From positions 301,914,501 to 301,978,500 of the forward strand of contig NC_092336.1 in assembly GCF_046630445.1 (NCBI RefSeq): 64,000 nucleotides of DNA, given 5' to 3'. The notes beneath the pieces were generated by a model. The model was not told the origin of the DNA and did not search any database. It saw nothing but the letters and a program-made list of their open reading frames with translations. Position numbers and translations under genes: made by a program. The DNA comes from Rutidosis leptorrhynchoides (taxonomy: Eukaryota > Streptophyta > Magnoliopsida > Asterales > Asteraceae). This document shows, in pieces, positions 44,725-54,298 of the stretch (position 1 is the first letter of the stretch; each line of letters opens with the position of its first letter).

Positions 44725-45051
44725 GAGTGCTCTCAACCATGACACAATGTCTTTCAGGACTAACCAACCATTCAGCGCCACATCAGCACATCCATCTCAC
44801 TTCCTTCCCAGGACTAAATCTAGGACTAAACACTCCCAATAAAGACACTCATTGTTCCATTTTTTTATTTTCTTTTTGAATTATTTTATATTATCAAAAA
44901 ATTACAATTATTTAAATAAAACTAAACTTTTATTAAAAATTAAAAAAACATTACAATAATTAAAATAAAAGAGTACATTAAAATAAAAAATACAATTAAA
45001 ATAAAAATACAATTAAAAAAAAATTACATCAAAACATTACAATAAAAAGAC

Positions 45052-46470
45052 CTATTCTTCATCGTCGTCTTCTTGATCTTCTTCGTGATCTTCTTCATCT
45101 TCGTCATCGGGAATGTGTGAAGGTCCGGCATCATCTTGGTTGTTTGGATTTCTTGTGGGATCATGTCGTATGCGATAATTTGATGGAAGATTATGTATGT
45201 GTTCTACAAGCATATGTTTTAGTAGTTGATGAATGCCCGCATCTCTTATTTCCGCGTCCATTCGCATATGCGCTTGAACCCTTTCTTGGAATGATCTCGT
45301 TGGTCGTCGAACCGGACGATAATTCTCCTTGAGTCCACAAAATGCACGGCCGTTGTCCTCGGTTATCATATTATTTAATATCACACATGACAACAAAATC
45401 CTTCTAATTTTGCGGATATAATACGGTCGTGCCGGACGTTGAACAATTTGCCATCGGCCTTGTAGTATTCCAAATGCTCGTTCAATATCTTTTCTTGCCG
45501 ATTCTTGATACCTTTTGAATTTTTTTTGTTTTGGGTTTATCGAATTTTTGAACGACTTAACTATTGTAGACCATTCCGGGTAAATTCCATCCGCCAAATA
45601 ATAACCCTTAGTAAACGTACATCCGTTAACCGTATACGTACATGGTGGTGCTTCACCGGCTAATAACTCACTAAACAAGTCGGATTGATTTAGCACGTTG
45701 ATATCATTGTTTGATCCGGCAGTTCCAAAAATCGCGTGCCAAAACCATCCATCGTACGATGCTACCGCTTCAAGCATAATTGACGGGTAACCATGGTCAC
45801 CTCGTGTATAATGACCCTTCCAACGTGCCGGACAATTTCTCCATCTCCAATGCATACAATCAATACTTCCTAACATCCCCGGAAAACCATGTATTTGTGC
45901 ATGTTTAGTGGTCAAACGTTGCACATCTTGTGCAGTTGGTCGTCTCAAATATTCGGGACCGTACAAGTGGAAAATACATTTGCAAAAATTGTTTAAACAA
46001 TCATATGAGGTTTGTTCACCCATATGCAAATACTCATCAAAAACATCGGCCGAAGCGGCATAAGCTAGTTGACGTATGGCGGAGGTTACTTTTTGAACAA
46101 TATTAAAACCAAGTAATCCGGTAGCATCACGTTTTTGAATAAAATAACTAAAATATTTAGGAACCGGAGTTTGAGAAAAGTTCAATATACCTTGACAAAT
46201 ACGAAGAAATCGAGGTTTGCTCATTCGATAACGATTACGAAAATAATCGTCCGGAAATGTGGGATTGTCGGAGAAATAATCATTCCATAAAGCCATTGCA
46301 CGACCCTGACGATCTCTATGTAAATATCTTCTAGGTGCCCGTGGTATTTGTTCTACTTCTTCGTTATCACTTAATTTATCTAGCGCGTCAATGGCTTCGA
46401 GTGCTCGATTCGTAGTCGTATTTCTGATCGATAATACCATATTTACGTCGGGCTCGGAGTCGGAACTCAT
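45052..46470 (-). CDS. PIF/Harbinger transposase (HARBI1/ALP1-like nuclease, 472 aa)
   Basis: A DDE-superfamily endonuclease that cuts and joins transposon ends in the nucleus. The frame is uninterrupted. Residues 1-50 are acidic and variable. Residues ~60-100 hold the conserved LWNDYFSDNPTFPDDYFRNR and RMSKPRFLRI block. The DDE_Tnp_4 core has Asp204 in GSIDCMHWRW, Asp256 in GSNNDINVL and Glu330 in DIERAFGILQGRW. The tail (450-472) is almost all Asp/Glu. The length is normal for plant members. The start codon is chosen because it opens the conserved N-terminal region and lies about 100 bp downstream of a TATA tract. Terminal repeats and a target duplication around it argue for a transposon gene and against a domesticated ALP1-type host gene. 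Such transposases usually need a Myb-like partner for DNA binding, which is absent here. Confidence 0.93.
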   Translation of the reverse strand: MSSDSEPDVNMVLSIRNTTTNRALEAIDALDKLSDNEEVEQIPRAPRRYLHRDRQGRAMALWNDYFSDNPTFPDDYFRNRYRMSKPRFLRICQGILNFSQTPVPKYFSYFIQKRDATGLLGFNIVQKVTSAIRQLAYAASADVFDEYLHMGEQTSYDCLNNFCKCIFHLYGPEYLRRPTAQDVQRLTTKHAQIHGFPGMLGSIDCMHWRWRNCPARWKGHYTRGDHGYPSIMLEAVASYDGWFWHAIFGTAGSNNDINVLNQSDLFSELLAGEAPPCTYTVNGCTFTKGYYLADGIYPEWSTIVKSFKNSINPKQKKFKRYQESARKDIERAFGILQGRWQIVQRPARPYYIRKIRRILLSCVILNNMITEDNGRAFCGLKENYRPVRRPTRSFQERVQAHMRMDAEIRDAGIHQLLKHMLVEHIHNLPSNYRIRHDPTRNPNNQDDAGPSHIPDDEDEEDHEEDQEDDDEE

Positions 46471-46565
46471 TTTTTTGGGATTTTTTGAGAATAAAAATGA
46501 TGAATTGGGTAGAAAATATGAGTAGAGAGTGTATGTTTGTGTATGTTAAAAATATGATATGGTGT

Positions 46566-46580
46566 GTATATATATATATA
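46566..46580 (-). promoter_or_regulatory. Possible TATA region of the transposase gene
   Basis: A TATATATATATATA tract on the minus strand about 95-110 bp upstream of the transposase ATG, within the transposon. It could serve as the core promoter, but a simple TA repeat is an equal possibility. Confidence 0.35.
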
Positions 46581-46822
46581 GAGTAAAAAAAGAAAAAAAA
46601 AAATGGAAAAGAGCCGTTAGGAGCCGTTGGGAGAGGGAAATAGCGGTTGGTGGTCATCAAACGGGTCAAAATACCCGTTTTCTTCGCCCTCAAAAATGCT
46701 GAAAAAAGACAACGAGCTGGACGATTGAACCTGGGCGGGACCTGGGCGGCTCTGGTGCCAACGGCGCCCAGGGTGGGCGGAGGTGGGCAGAGGATGAGGG
46801 CTGACGGTTGGGAGCACTCTAA

Positions 46823-47312
46823 ATATCACCTACAACTTTTCCTAATTTTTGAGATTTGGCGGGCTAAATGTTTCATTTTTCTAAAAGAATTTGAATCTCT
46901 TAGTTTCATTTTCCCTCTTGTAAAATCTCGAACTTAAAATTCCCAAAACTGAATCTTAAACATACACACATAACCCTACTTTCTGATAATCGGCCTATTG
47001 AGGGTTTCTTCTCAAATATGTGCCATCATTCAATTGATTCATAATCGGCCTAAATATTCAGGGTTTCTTCTAAAATAACACTTTATTTTGTTAGAATGCT
47101 TTCGGGGAACCAACTTACGGGGAGTATACCAGACTCCGTATCTTTGTTAGGCCAAATGACAAAAACCCTAAGTATAAGTATAGCTCTCAGGCTACAAATA
47201 CAAAAACCCTAAAAATAAGTTTCGCGTGTTTTTTCATCCAAAGCATATGCAATTACAGGGTTTCTATTTCTTTCTACTTTCGAATGTGTATACAAATATG
47301 TGTTATGTGAAG
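46823..47312. other. Non-coding sequence, possible promoter/5' UTR of a gene fragment
   Basis: No gene seen. The phrase 'AGGGTTTCTTCT..AAATA' occurs near 46993 and 47058, and several AAAAACCCTAA motifs (telo-box-like, common in plant promoters of growth and translation genes) occur near 47160-47215, shortly before the exon-like start at 47313. Confidence 0.4.
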
Positions 47313-47386
47313 ATGATACGGTTTCAGGCAACTTCGTTATGGTTGTACACTTTGGGAGCTCCCATCATCCTAGCATCGACTTTATT
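47313..47386 (+). pseudogene. Exon-like 5' fragment of an unidentified gene
   Basis: An ATG followed by 24 codons (MIRFQATSLWLYTLG..., hydrophobic to the end) runs into a good splice donor TT|GTGAGT at 47387. Telo-box-like motifs lie upstream. The peptide looks like the start of a small membrane or organelle-targeted protein. I do not recognise the gene, and no matching second exon is visible before the response-regulator fragment. It could be a captured first exon or a chance frame. Confidence 0.35.
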
Positions 47387-48954
47387 GTGAGTTTTTATAT
47401 CTTTAGTTATGATTAATTGGATTCAATTTTTCTCTAATTATGTGATTTAGGTTTAGTTGATTAGTTTTTTGATTTTATGCTACAAGTTTGTAAATGCGAA
47501 TTGAAAAGTTAGGGATTGGGATTAGCTATTGGTCTGCTTGATTAGTTGATAATTAATTAAAGTTTTACAAATTCTCAATTTTATGTGTTACACATCTTTT
47601 TTGTCAAGTAAAAAATGGATCCGTATGTAAAATTAAGGCATGTCGTTTTTAATTTTTTTTAATTTTTGAAGTTGTTATTCAGAATGACGCACCAGACGTC
47701 GTGAAATATAGTTGATTTTTGTTTATGGTAATTAGTTGTTTGGGATTGCTTATTGTTAAGCAATTATATGCTGCACAAAATAAGTAGGTATTACCATGCT
47801 TATTTTAAATGCTTATTTCTCAGTAAATATGCAGCTAACCATGTTTCAAAATGGTGTTTGGATCTGCAGCTAAGCACTTATTTAATCAATCCCAATTCCA
47901 AATGACCTCCTTAAATATTTCGTTCTAGACACATATTGTTAAGCTGTGAAGTTTATAAAAACATTAATGGCACCACATTCAAATTGGATATATAGAAATT
48001 TTATTTTTGTACTACCTGACAAATTGAATGTTGCAATATCATGCTTTCCAATATGCTATTTTTGACCCGTTTGGGTAATTTTGAGAATTTGAAGTTACCA
48101 ACACATTTAGAATTTGATTTTGGATATGTTGGATAATTATGGGTCACTCGGGTCAGCTGGATAAGAGAACGAGTCGTCCACCCATTTAATGCCTTTTTGG
48201 GCAAGAAGTGTCAAAATGACTCTTGGGCCTACTTGCGGGCTCAAATGTCAAAAAGGTTAAAGTTTTGATAACTACTAATTATTCGGTTAGAAAGTAGATC
48301 TGACGACCTTCAGATTGATATATGTTATGTTTCAGTGTATCGAGTCTAAATGGGTTTCGTCCAAATGGGTCGTCGCATTTGCTGATATGCTGCAACATTA
48401 TGTGCAGTGTTTTGGATCATTTTTGTAATGCCATAACTTTCAAATGTATCTTCGTTGTTGCCAAATAAGGTGTCCACAGAAAGGTGGAAGAGTTTACTTT
48501 CCAATGGTTGTGGACTTGTGGCTTAAGAAGTTAAAACAAATTTTGTGAGACACGAAACTTGCTGTAAAGTTGCTGTAAAAAATGAAAAATTATTTGTAAA
48601 AAAATAACCTTTAAATTTTATATTACGTTGATCCTTAAAATAAGTTGATTTATGCTCAATGAAAACAGATTCATTTTCTTTTTTGATAAAAAAATTATCT
48701 TATAACTGAATGTAAATTATTTATGTATTAGGTACGTCAGAATTCTGAGCTTGCCAAAAAGATGATTTTCAACCGAAGTTTGACATTTTTTTTCTCTTTA
48801 CTTGTAAACTTTCATGAAAGTTTATATTTTAGTTATTTGTAGTAGTCAATTCATTTAGGTTCAACTTTGATTTCTTTGAAGATTTGTGTTCTGATTGAAT
48901 ATACTTGATCTGAAATTCTTGGAAGTTTACTTTTTTTTTGACAATTCTTTGCAG
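47387..48954. other. Intron-like AT/T-rich sequence
   Basis: No exon that I can support. The T-rich texture and the acceptor TTCTTTGCAG at its right end (48945-48954) mark it as intron sequence of the response-regulator fragment, at least at its 3' end. The first exon that would carry the start of the receiver domain is missing. Confidence 0.5.
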
Positions 48955-50164
48955 TGACCAGATGCAATAGAGCTGAAGTTGCTTTAGAATATTTGAGGGA
49001 AAATAAAAATGGATGGGATGTTGTGATAAGTGATGTTCATGTGCGTGATATCGATGGATTTAAACTCCTTGAACACATTGGGCTTGAAATGGATCTCCCT
49101 GTTATAAGTAAGTCAACCACTGTAATTTTGACTTTTCGGGTTTCAATCTGTTCAGTATATTGATTCTCATCAATATTTCATGTTTCATTGGGGTTCTATT
49201 TCTTGATTTATGCCTCATTTTTGTATTAAATTGTCAATATATTTGGTGAGCTACATCAAGACTTTGATTAGATTAGTTTACCATTTTTATAGTGATGTCA
49301 GCTGATGACAGCAAGAGTGTAGTTATGAAAGGTGTTACTCATGGGGCATGTGATTATTTAATTCAGCCCGTTCGTGTCGAGGCATTACGTAATATATGGC
49401 AAGACATGGTTCGAAAAAAGAAACACGAGTGGAAAGATTTTGAGTCGTCAGCCAGTGCTGATGTATAGAAACCGTCTGAAGAACCTGATTACTCTTCTTC
49501 CGCAAATGAAGGGCATAATTGGAAAAAAAACAAAAAGGCGAAAAGAAAAGGAGGATGAAGCTGATGAACGAGACGATTCTTCTTCACTAAAGAAGCCTCG
49601 AGTTGTTTGGTGCGTTGAACTCCATCAACAAAAATTGGCAGTTGTTGGAATCGATAGTATGAATTGTTACCACTCATTTTCATATATTATCTCGATAACG
49701 AAAATTAGTAATTAGTAGTAATTAGTAATTTACTATTTTTGTTTTATACAGAGGCTGTCCCAAAAAAGATCCTCGAGTTGATGAATGTTCCCGGACTAAC
49801 TCGAGAAAATGTTGCCAGCCACTTTCAAGTAAATATCTTTATGGATTTACACTTCTTAATTTTACGAAAATTATCGGTCAATGTACTATAAGCGTTTGCT
49901 AGGATTTCTAAAAAAGGAAGAAAAAAAAACAATCTTTTTTCAATTTTGACTTTGGTTGGTTCGTTATTGACTTTTTATGTGATGCATTGAAGACGTTTCA
50001 TCCTCATAACTCCAAGAATTTGGTGCAGAATTACCGTCTTTATCGTAGAAGACTGAGCGGATCACAGCATCCAAGTGGAATGACAGCTGGTTTTATTGGT
50101 GGGCCCAATGCAGTTTACGGTTCAATATCATCACTCAGTGGACTTGATCCCCAAGCACTAGCTA
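48955..50164 (+). pseudogene. Type-B response regulator (ARR1/ARR2-like) fragment, degenerate
   Basis: Type-B ARRs are nuclear cytokinin-response transcription factors with a phosphorylated receiver domain and a GARP DNA-binding domain. Four exon pieces are visible at about 48955-49107, 49293-49656, 49752-49828 and 50029-50164. They have correct splice signals and phases (for example GTAAGT at 49108 and TTACCATTTTTATAG before 49293). Receiver: the phospho-acceptor Asp in VISDVHV is kept (codon 49032-49034), but the expected Lys of LIKPV is Gln, and the first exon with the paired acidic residues is missing. [27 protein letters not shown] and YRLYRRRLSG are clear, with about three residues lost after ELHQQ. 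There is a stop codon at 49466-49468, a frame change near 49540, and 5' and 3' truncation. The last exon is interrupted at 50164 by a Tekay-type element and resumes at 59637. Introns are present, so this is not a processed copy. Confidence 0.9.
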
Positions 50165-52436
50165 TGTAGCGACCCGACAAAATCGTCATTGACGGCGCCG
50201 TCTACTTAGGTCCCGTTACGTGGTCATAAGTCTTTAAAACAACGTTTGACCAAAAGATATGTCACATTCATTTCAAATGTAAAGATTGTTCAAAGTTTAC
50301 AAGAATAGTTCCACCACAAGTTACGATACAAAGTTTTAAGTACAAATGAAACTTATGCGACACAATTTAAAGTAGCCAAAAGACGCTCCATGTATGCATA
50401 TATACTCGACATCCAATGCAAGTATCAAAATAATGAGCGGAAGCATGTATCATGTATCGTTCAAGGACCTGAGAAAAACATAGAAATCTGTCAACGAAAA
50501 CGTTGGTGAAATCATAGGTTTAAGTAAGTAAGTACAAGTGAACCACAAGATTTGCAACCATGAGATAATAGTAATACATTCCAAAAGTTTGTTTCACGAG
50601 CACCCAATTATCAATGCTTAACATTCCTTCCATAGAACCCCATCACAATAGTGTTAGAACATACACTGTTTCTCGAAAATACATTTCATTCGTAAACGGT
50701 AGCGAACCGTTTGAATGAGGGTTTGTCAAACCCATATGGCCATATAACATAAGTTCTCGCTTACACCCGGCAAGTGTAACTAATGATAATCGAATTGAGG
50801 ATTTTTGTTCAAACTCGTATGTAAAATGTTTGTTTTCCTGTACTTGTGTTCACTTAGTAAAAAGAAACGTTTATGTTTTTCTCATCCCAAATGTAAGTGC
50901 AAAAGAGTAAAAGTGGGACTATGATCTCACCTTGAGTGCACGTACGAAAAGTACTTCACAAAATAACGTGTGCGAAGGATAGTGCTAGTCTTGACCTAAA
51001 CAAATAGGTCGTATCAATAACGGTAAACACGATAGGTCAAAGATGTTCAATTAGTCCTATGGCTCGTTACGACTCGATTATGTAGCATGTGAAATCAAAT
51101 TGTCAAGTTCCATGCAAGATACAAGTATATAAACAAGTTAGGAAGGTTGCATAATCATTTGGTTAAGTTTGACAAAAAGTCAAACTTTGGTCGGTCAAAG
51201 TCAACGAAAAAGTCAACACGTTCGGGTCGGGTCCCGAACTATTTTTCTGAGGTTTTTAATCATGTATGAGCATGTTAGAACAAGTTACATGTGAATCGGA
51301 GGTGCGTAGCATAGCAAACATTATTCGAAAATTGACAAAGTTGGACAGACCACTTTGGCGCGCCGCGCGGGTATATGGCGCGCCGCGCCATTACCTGTAC
51401 AGAGAATTCTGGCAGTTTTTAAGTTTTATGCACGAACCTAACTTCAAACAATCACCATTTATGATCCGCAAACAATCAAGACAAGTATCTTATACCGTTG
51501 GGAAGGTAATTTGACGAGGAAAACAACTAAACACATTTCATCAATCAATCTACCTATTACAACAACCAAAACCGCATCTAATGCTTAACATTAACCGCAT
51601 ACAAGTTCATAAATGCAATTCAATGATTCGGGTAACCAATTTACATGAATGATATGCCGTTTCGAAGGTAATCAAGCATACAATCCAACTAAACACTTAC
51701 CAATAATAATCCATGGCATTCAATGCATCAAAAGTCCATTTCAAGTTCATCAAACCCTAACCCAAATTCACCAAAATCAATAATCAAGTTCATGAAGTTT
51801 TCTAAGGCAACCTACACATCAAATTGAAGCTAGTGATGCTAGTAACACAATTAGAACATGAACTTTTAACATCTAACAACATATGATCATCCAAAATTCA
51901 AGAACAACACACCAAAATTCAAGTTCATGCTAGTTACACTAAAACAACGAGATCGAGCATATAAATTACACACACGACATCACAATGAGCCATAGACACT
52001 AACTAACACCATTTCAAGTCAAAAACACGAATTTAGAGAAATCTAGAGTTTTAGAAATGTTACCCAAACGAGATGAAGTTGGTACCAAAATGAAGAGGAT
52101 GAAGAGAGGATTACGAATATGTAATTTATTTTGTTGTAAGCCTCATAGATCGGATTTAGATGATGATTGAATGAATTTGGTAATGGTGTGTGTGTTCTTG
52201 CTAGAGAGAAAGAGAGAGAGATGGAGATGATAATGAATGGGTGAAAGGGGTTTGACCCTTTGACCTAGTCAAGGGTTTGATCCCTTGTCAAGTTTAGTCC
52301 CTCAACTTTCGTTCGGGTGCGTGAATTACCTAAACGAGATAATTTAGAACGCGTATCAACGGGTGATGTTATAAACATATAACGGACTTTATATTAGTAT
52401 AACGGAAAAGTAAATGAAAAAAGGCGGGATGTTACA
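50165..52436 (-). repeat. Tekay-type LTR (3' LTR in element sense)
   Basis: A 2,272-bp direct repeat of 57365-59636. It contains the paired GC-rich motif at 51357-51391. The 82-codon frame at 51266-51514 is only LTR sequence and is repeated in the other LTR. Confidence 0.95.
51357..51391. repeat. Paired GC-rich near-palindromes in Tekay-type LTR
   Basis: GGCGCGCCGCGC occurs at 51357-51368 and again at 51377-51388, 20 bp apart. The second is part of a perfect inverted repeat, ATGGCGCG-C-CGCGCCAT (51375-51391). The surrounding LTR is AT-rich, so the motif stands out sharply. Confidence 0.95.
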
Positions 52437-52452
52437 TTACCTACTCCTTAAA
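52437..52452 (-). other. Polypurine tract of Tekay-type element
   Basis: The minus strand reads CTTTTAAGGAGTAGGTAA directly before the LTR start TGTAACATCC. Confidence 0.65.
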
Positions 52453-52471
52453 AGAAATTTAGTCCCGAAAT

Positions 52472-54196
52472 TTAAGTAGGCGTAATAGTCGTTGTTTCTT
52501 CCTCGAAATCTTGCGTTTCCGAATTCACGAATAGATGAGGATACTTCCTTTGCATTTGATCTTGCCTTTCCCAAGTAAACTCGGGTCCCCTTTTGGCGTT
52601 CCAACGGACTTTAACAATCGGGATTCGGCTTTGTTTCAATGTCTTGACGGAGGTGTCCACAATTTCAACCGGTTCCTCCACAAAATGAAGTTTGTCATCA
52701 ATAGTAAGTTCTTCGAGAGGAATGACGATATCGGGTTCGGCAAGACACTTTTTCAAGTTAGATACATGGAAAGTAGGATGAACGGAGTTCAATTGAGGCG
52801 GAAGATCTAAACGATACGCAACGGTTCCAATACGCTCCAAGATTTCGAAAGGACCGATATACCGCGGATTTAGCTTCCCGCGTTTCCCAAAACGGATTAC
52901 ACCTTTCCAAGGTGCGCCTTTTAACATTACTCGGTCACCGACTTGAAATTCAAGGTCGTTGCGTCTTTTGTCGGTATAGCACTTTTGACGACTTCGGGCC
53001 GTCCTAAGCCTATCTCGGATTTGAACGATTTTCTCGGTGGTTTCGTGAATGAGTTCGGGTCCGGTGATTTGCACGTCGCCTACCTCGGCCCAACAAAGAG
53101 GTGAACGACATTTTCGGCCATATAGCGCTTCAAAAGGTGCGGCCTCTATACTCGCGTGATAACTATTGTTGTAAGAGAACTCGGCGAGAGGTAAGTGCTT
53201 GTCCCAAGCTTTTCCGAAATCAACCACGCAAGCTCGTAACATGTCCTCTAAGGTTTGAATTGTACGTTCGCTTTGTCCATCGGTTTGAGGATGATATGCG
53301 GTGCTCATGTCTAAACGCGTTCCCAACGCTTCTTGTAAAGTACGCCAAAATCTAGAAACGAAACGGCCATCTCGGTCGGAGATAATCGATAAAGGTACAC
53401 CGTGTCGGGCTACGATCTCCTTAATGTAAAGTTGTGCAAGTTTCTCCATTTTGTCCGTTTCTTTCATGGCAAGGAAGTGTGCGGATTTGGTGAGACGGTC
53501 AACAATAACCCAAATGGTATCATAACCGCCCGTCGTTTTTGGTAGCTTGGTGATAAAATCCATCGTTATCCTTTCCCACTTCCATTGCGGGATCTCGGGT
53601 TGTTGAAGTAGTCCGGACGGTCTTTGGTGTTCGGCTTTGACTTTGGAACATGTCAAACACTTGGAAACATAAGTAGCTACGTCCCTTTTGATGTTCGGCC
53701 ACCAATATAGTTGTTTAAGGTCGTGGTACATCTTATTGGCACCGGGGTGAATCGAGTATCGTGATTTATGGGCTTCATCTAAAATAAGGCTTCGTAGGTC
53801 CCCATAAATAGGCACCCAAATCCTTCCGGCGTAATATCGGAGTCCGGTCTCCCTAATTTCGAATCGAGAGACGAGAATGTTCAAGAGCTCGTGTGAAAGG
53901 TTTTCATCCTTGAGAGCCTCATCTTGGGCTACCCGAATTTGGCTATTAAGGTTTGTGTGGATGGTGATGTTTAAGGCTCGGACACGAAGAGGCACCGCTC
54001 TTTCTTTTCGACTTAAGGCATCGGCTACTACATTTGCCTTCCCGGGATGGTAACGAAGCTCGCAATCGTAATCGTTTAAGGTTTCAATCCACCTTCGTTG
54101 TCTCATGTTTAGTTGCTTTTGATCGAAAATGTGTTGGAGACTTTTGTGGTCGGTAAAGATAGTACTCTTGGTTCCATAAAGATAGTGTCTCCACAT
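52472..54196 (-). CDS. Tekay-type RNase H end, integrase and chromodomain region (574 aa)
   Basis: Starts within RNase H ([20 protein letters not shown], ending [11 protein letters not shown]). Integrase follows with its zinc-binding HHCC start ([18 protein letters not shown]...[11 protein letters not shown]), [19 protein letters not shown] and the glutamate of [13 protein letters not shown]. The GPF/Y-type module ([13 protein letters not shown]) comes next. The C-terminal [20 protein letters not shown] and [16 protein letters not shown] have the form of a chromodomain, which in chromoviruses guides integration to marked chromatin. It is open throughout. Confidence 0.92.
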   Translation of the reverse strand: MWRHYLYGTKSTIFTDHKSLQHIFDQKQLNMRQRRWIETLNDYDCELRYHPGKANVVADALSRKERAVPLRVRALNITIHTNLNSQIRVAQDEALKDENLSHELLNILVSRFEIRETGLRYYAGRIWVPIYGDLRSLILDEAHKSRYSIHPGANKMYHDLKQLYWWPNIKRDVATYVSKCLTCSKVKAEHQRPSGLLQQPEIPQWKWERITMDFITKLPKTTGGYDTIWVIVDRLTKSAHFLAMKETDKMEKLAQLYIKEIVARHGVPLSIISDRDGRFVSRFWRTLQEALGTRLDMSTAYHPQTDGQSERTIQTLEDMLRACVVDFGKAWDKHLPLAEFSYNNSYHASIEAAPFEALYGRKCRSPLCWAEVGDVQITGPELIHETTEKIVQIRDRLRTARSRQKCYTDKRRNDLEFQVGDRVMLKGAPWKGVIRFGKRGKLNPRYIGPFEILERIGTVAYRLDLPPQLNSVHPTFHVSNLKKCLAEPDIVIPLEELTIDDKLHFVEEPVEIVDTSVKTLKQSRIPIVKVRWNAKRGPEFTWERQDQMQRKYPHLFVNSETQDFEEETTTITPT

Positions 54197-54298
54197 TTTA
54201 AGTGCAAAGACAACGGCTCCGAGTTCGAGATCATGCGTCGTGTAGTTTCGTTCATGAATTTTAAGTTGTCGAGAAGCATAAGTAATGACTTTCGTTCG

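Larger units (their letters stand above)
44725..46819 (-). mobile_element. PIF/Harbinger DNA transposon, complete ends
   Basis: Terminal inverted repeats GAGTGCTCTCAACC (44725-44738) and GGTTGGGAGCACTC (46806-46819) match at 13 of 14 bases. They are flanked by the 3-bp duplication TAA (44722-44724 and 46820-46822), which is the PIF/Harbinger signature. The only sizeable gene is an open transposase frame. The second gene that autonomous members usually carry (a Myb/SANT-like protein) is not seen. Subterminal AGGACTAA occurs three times near the left end (44756, 44810, 44822). The right end is GC-rich with GGGCGG-type repeats (46730-46795). The intact ends and open frame suggest a recent arrival. 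Confidence 0.93.

Noticed and set aside
45052-46470. Domesticated ALP1/HARBI1-type host gene
   Set aside because: The frame is enclosed by 14-bp inverted repeats and a TAA target duplication, so it is a transposon gene.
51266-51514. 82-codon frame repeated at 58466-58714
   Set aside because: Identical only because both copies are LTR sequence. It reads through the GC-rich palindrome pair and has no recognisable domain.
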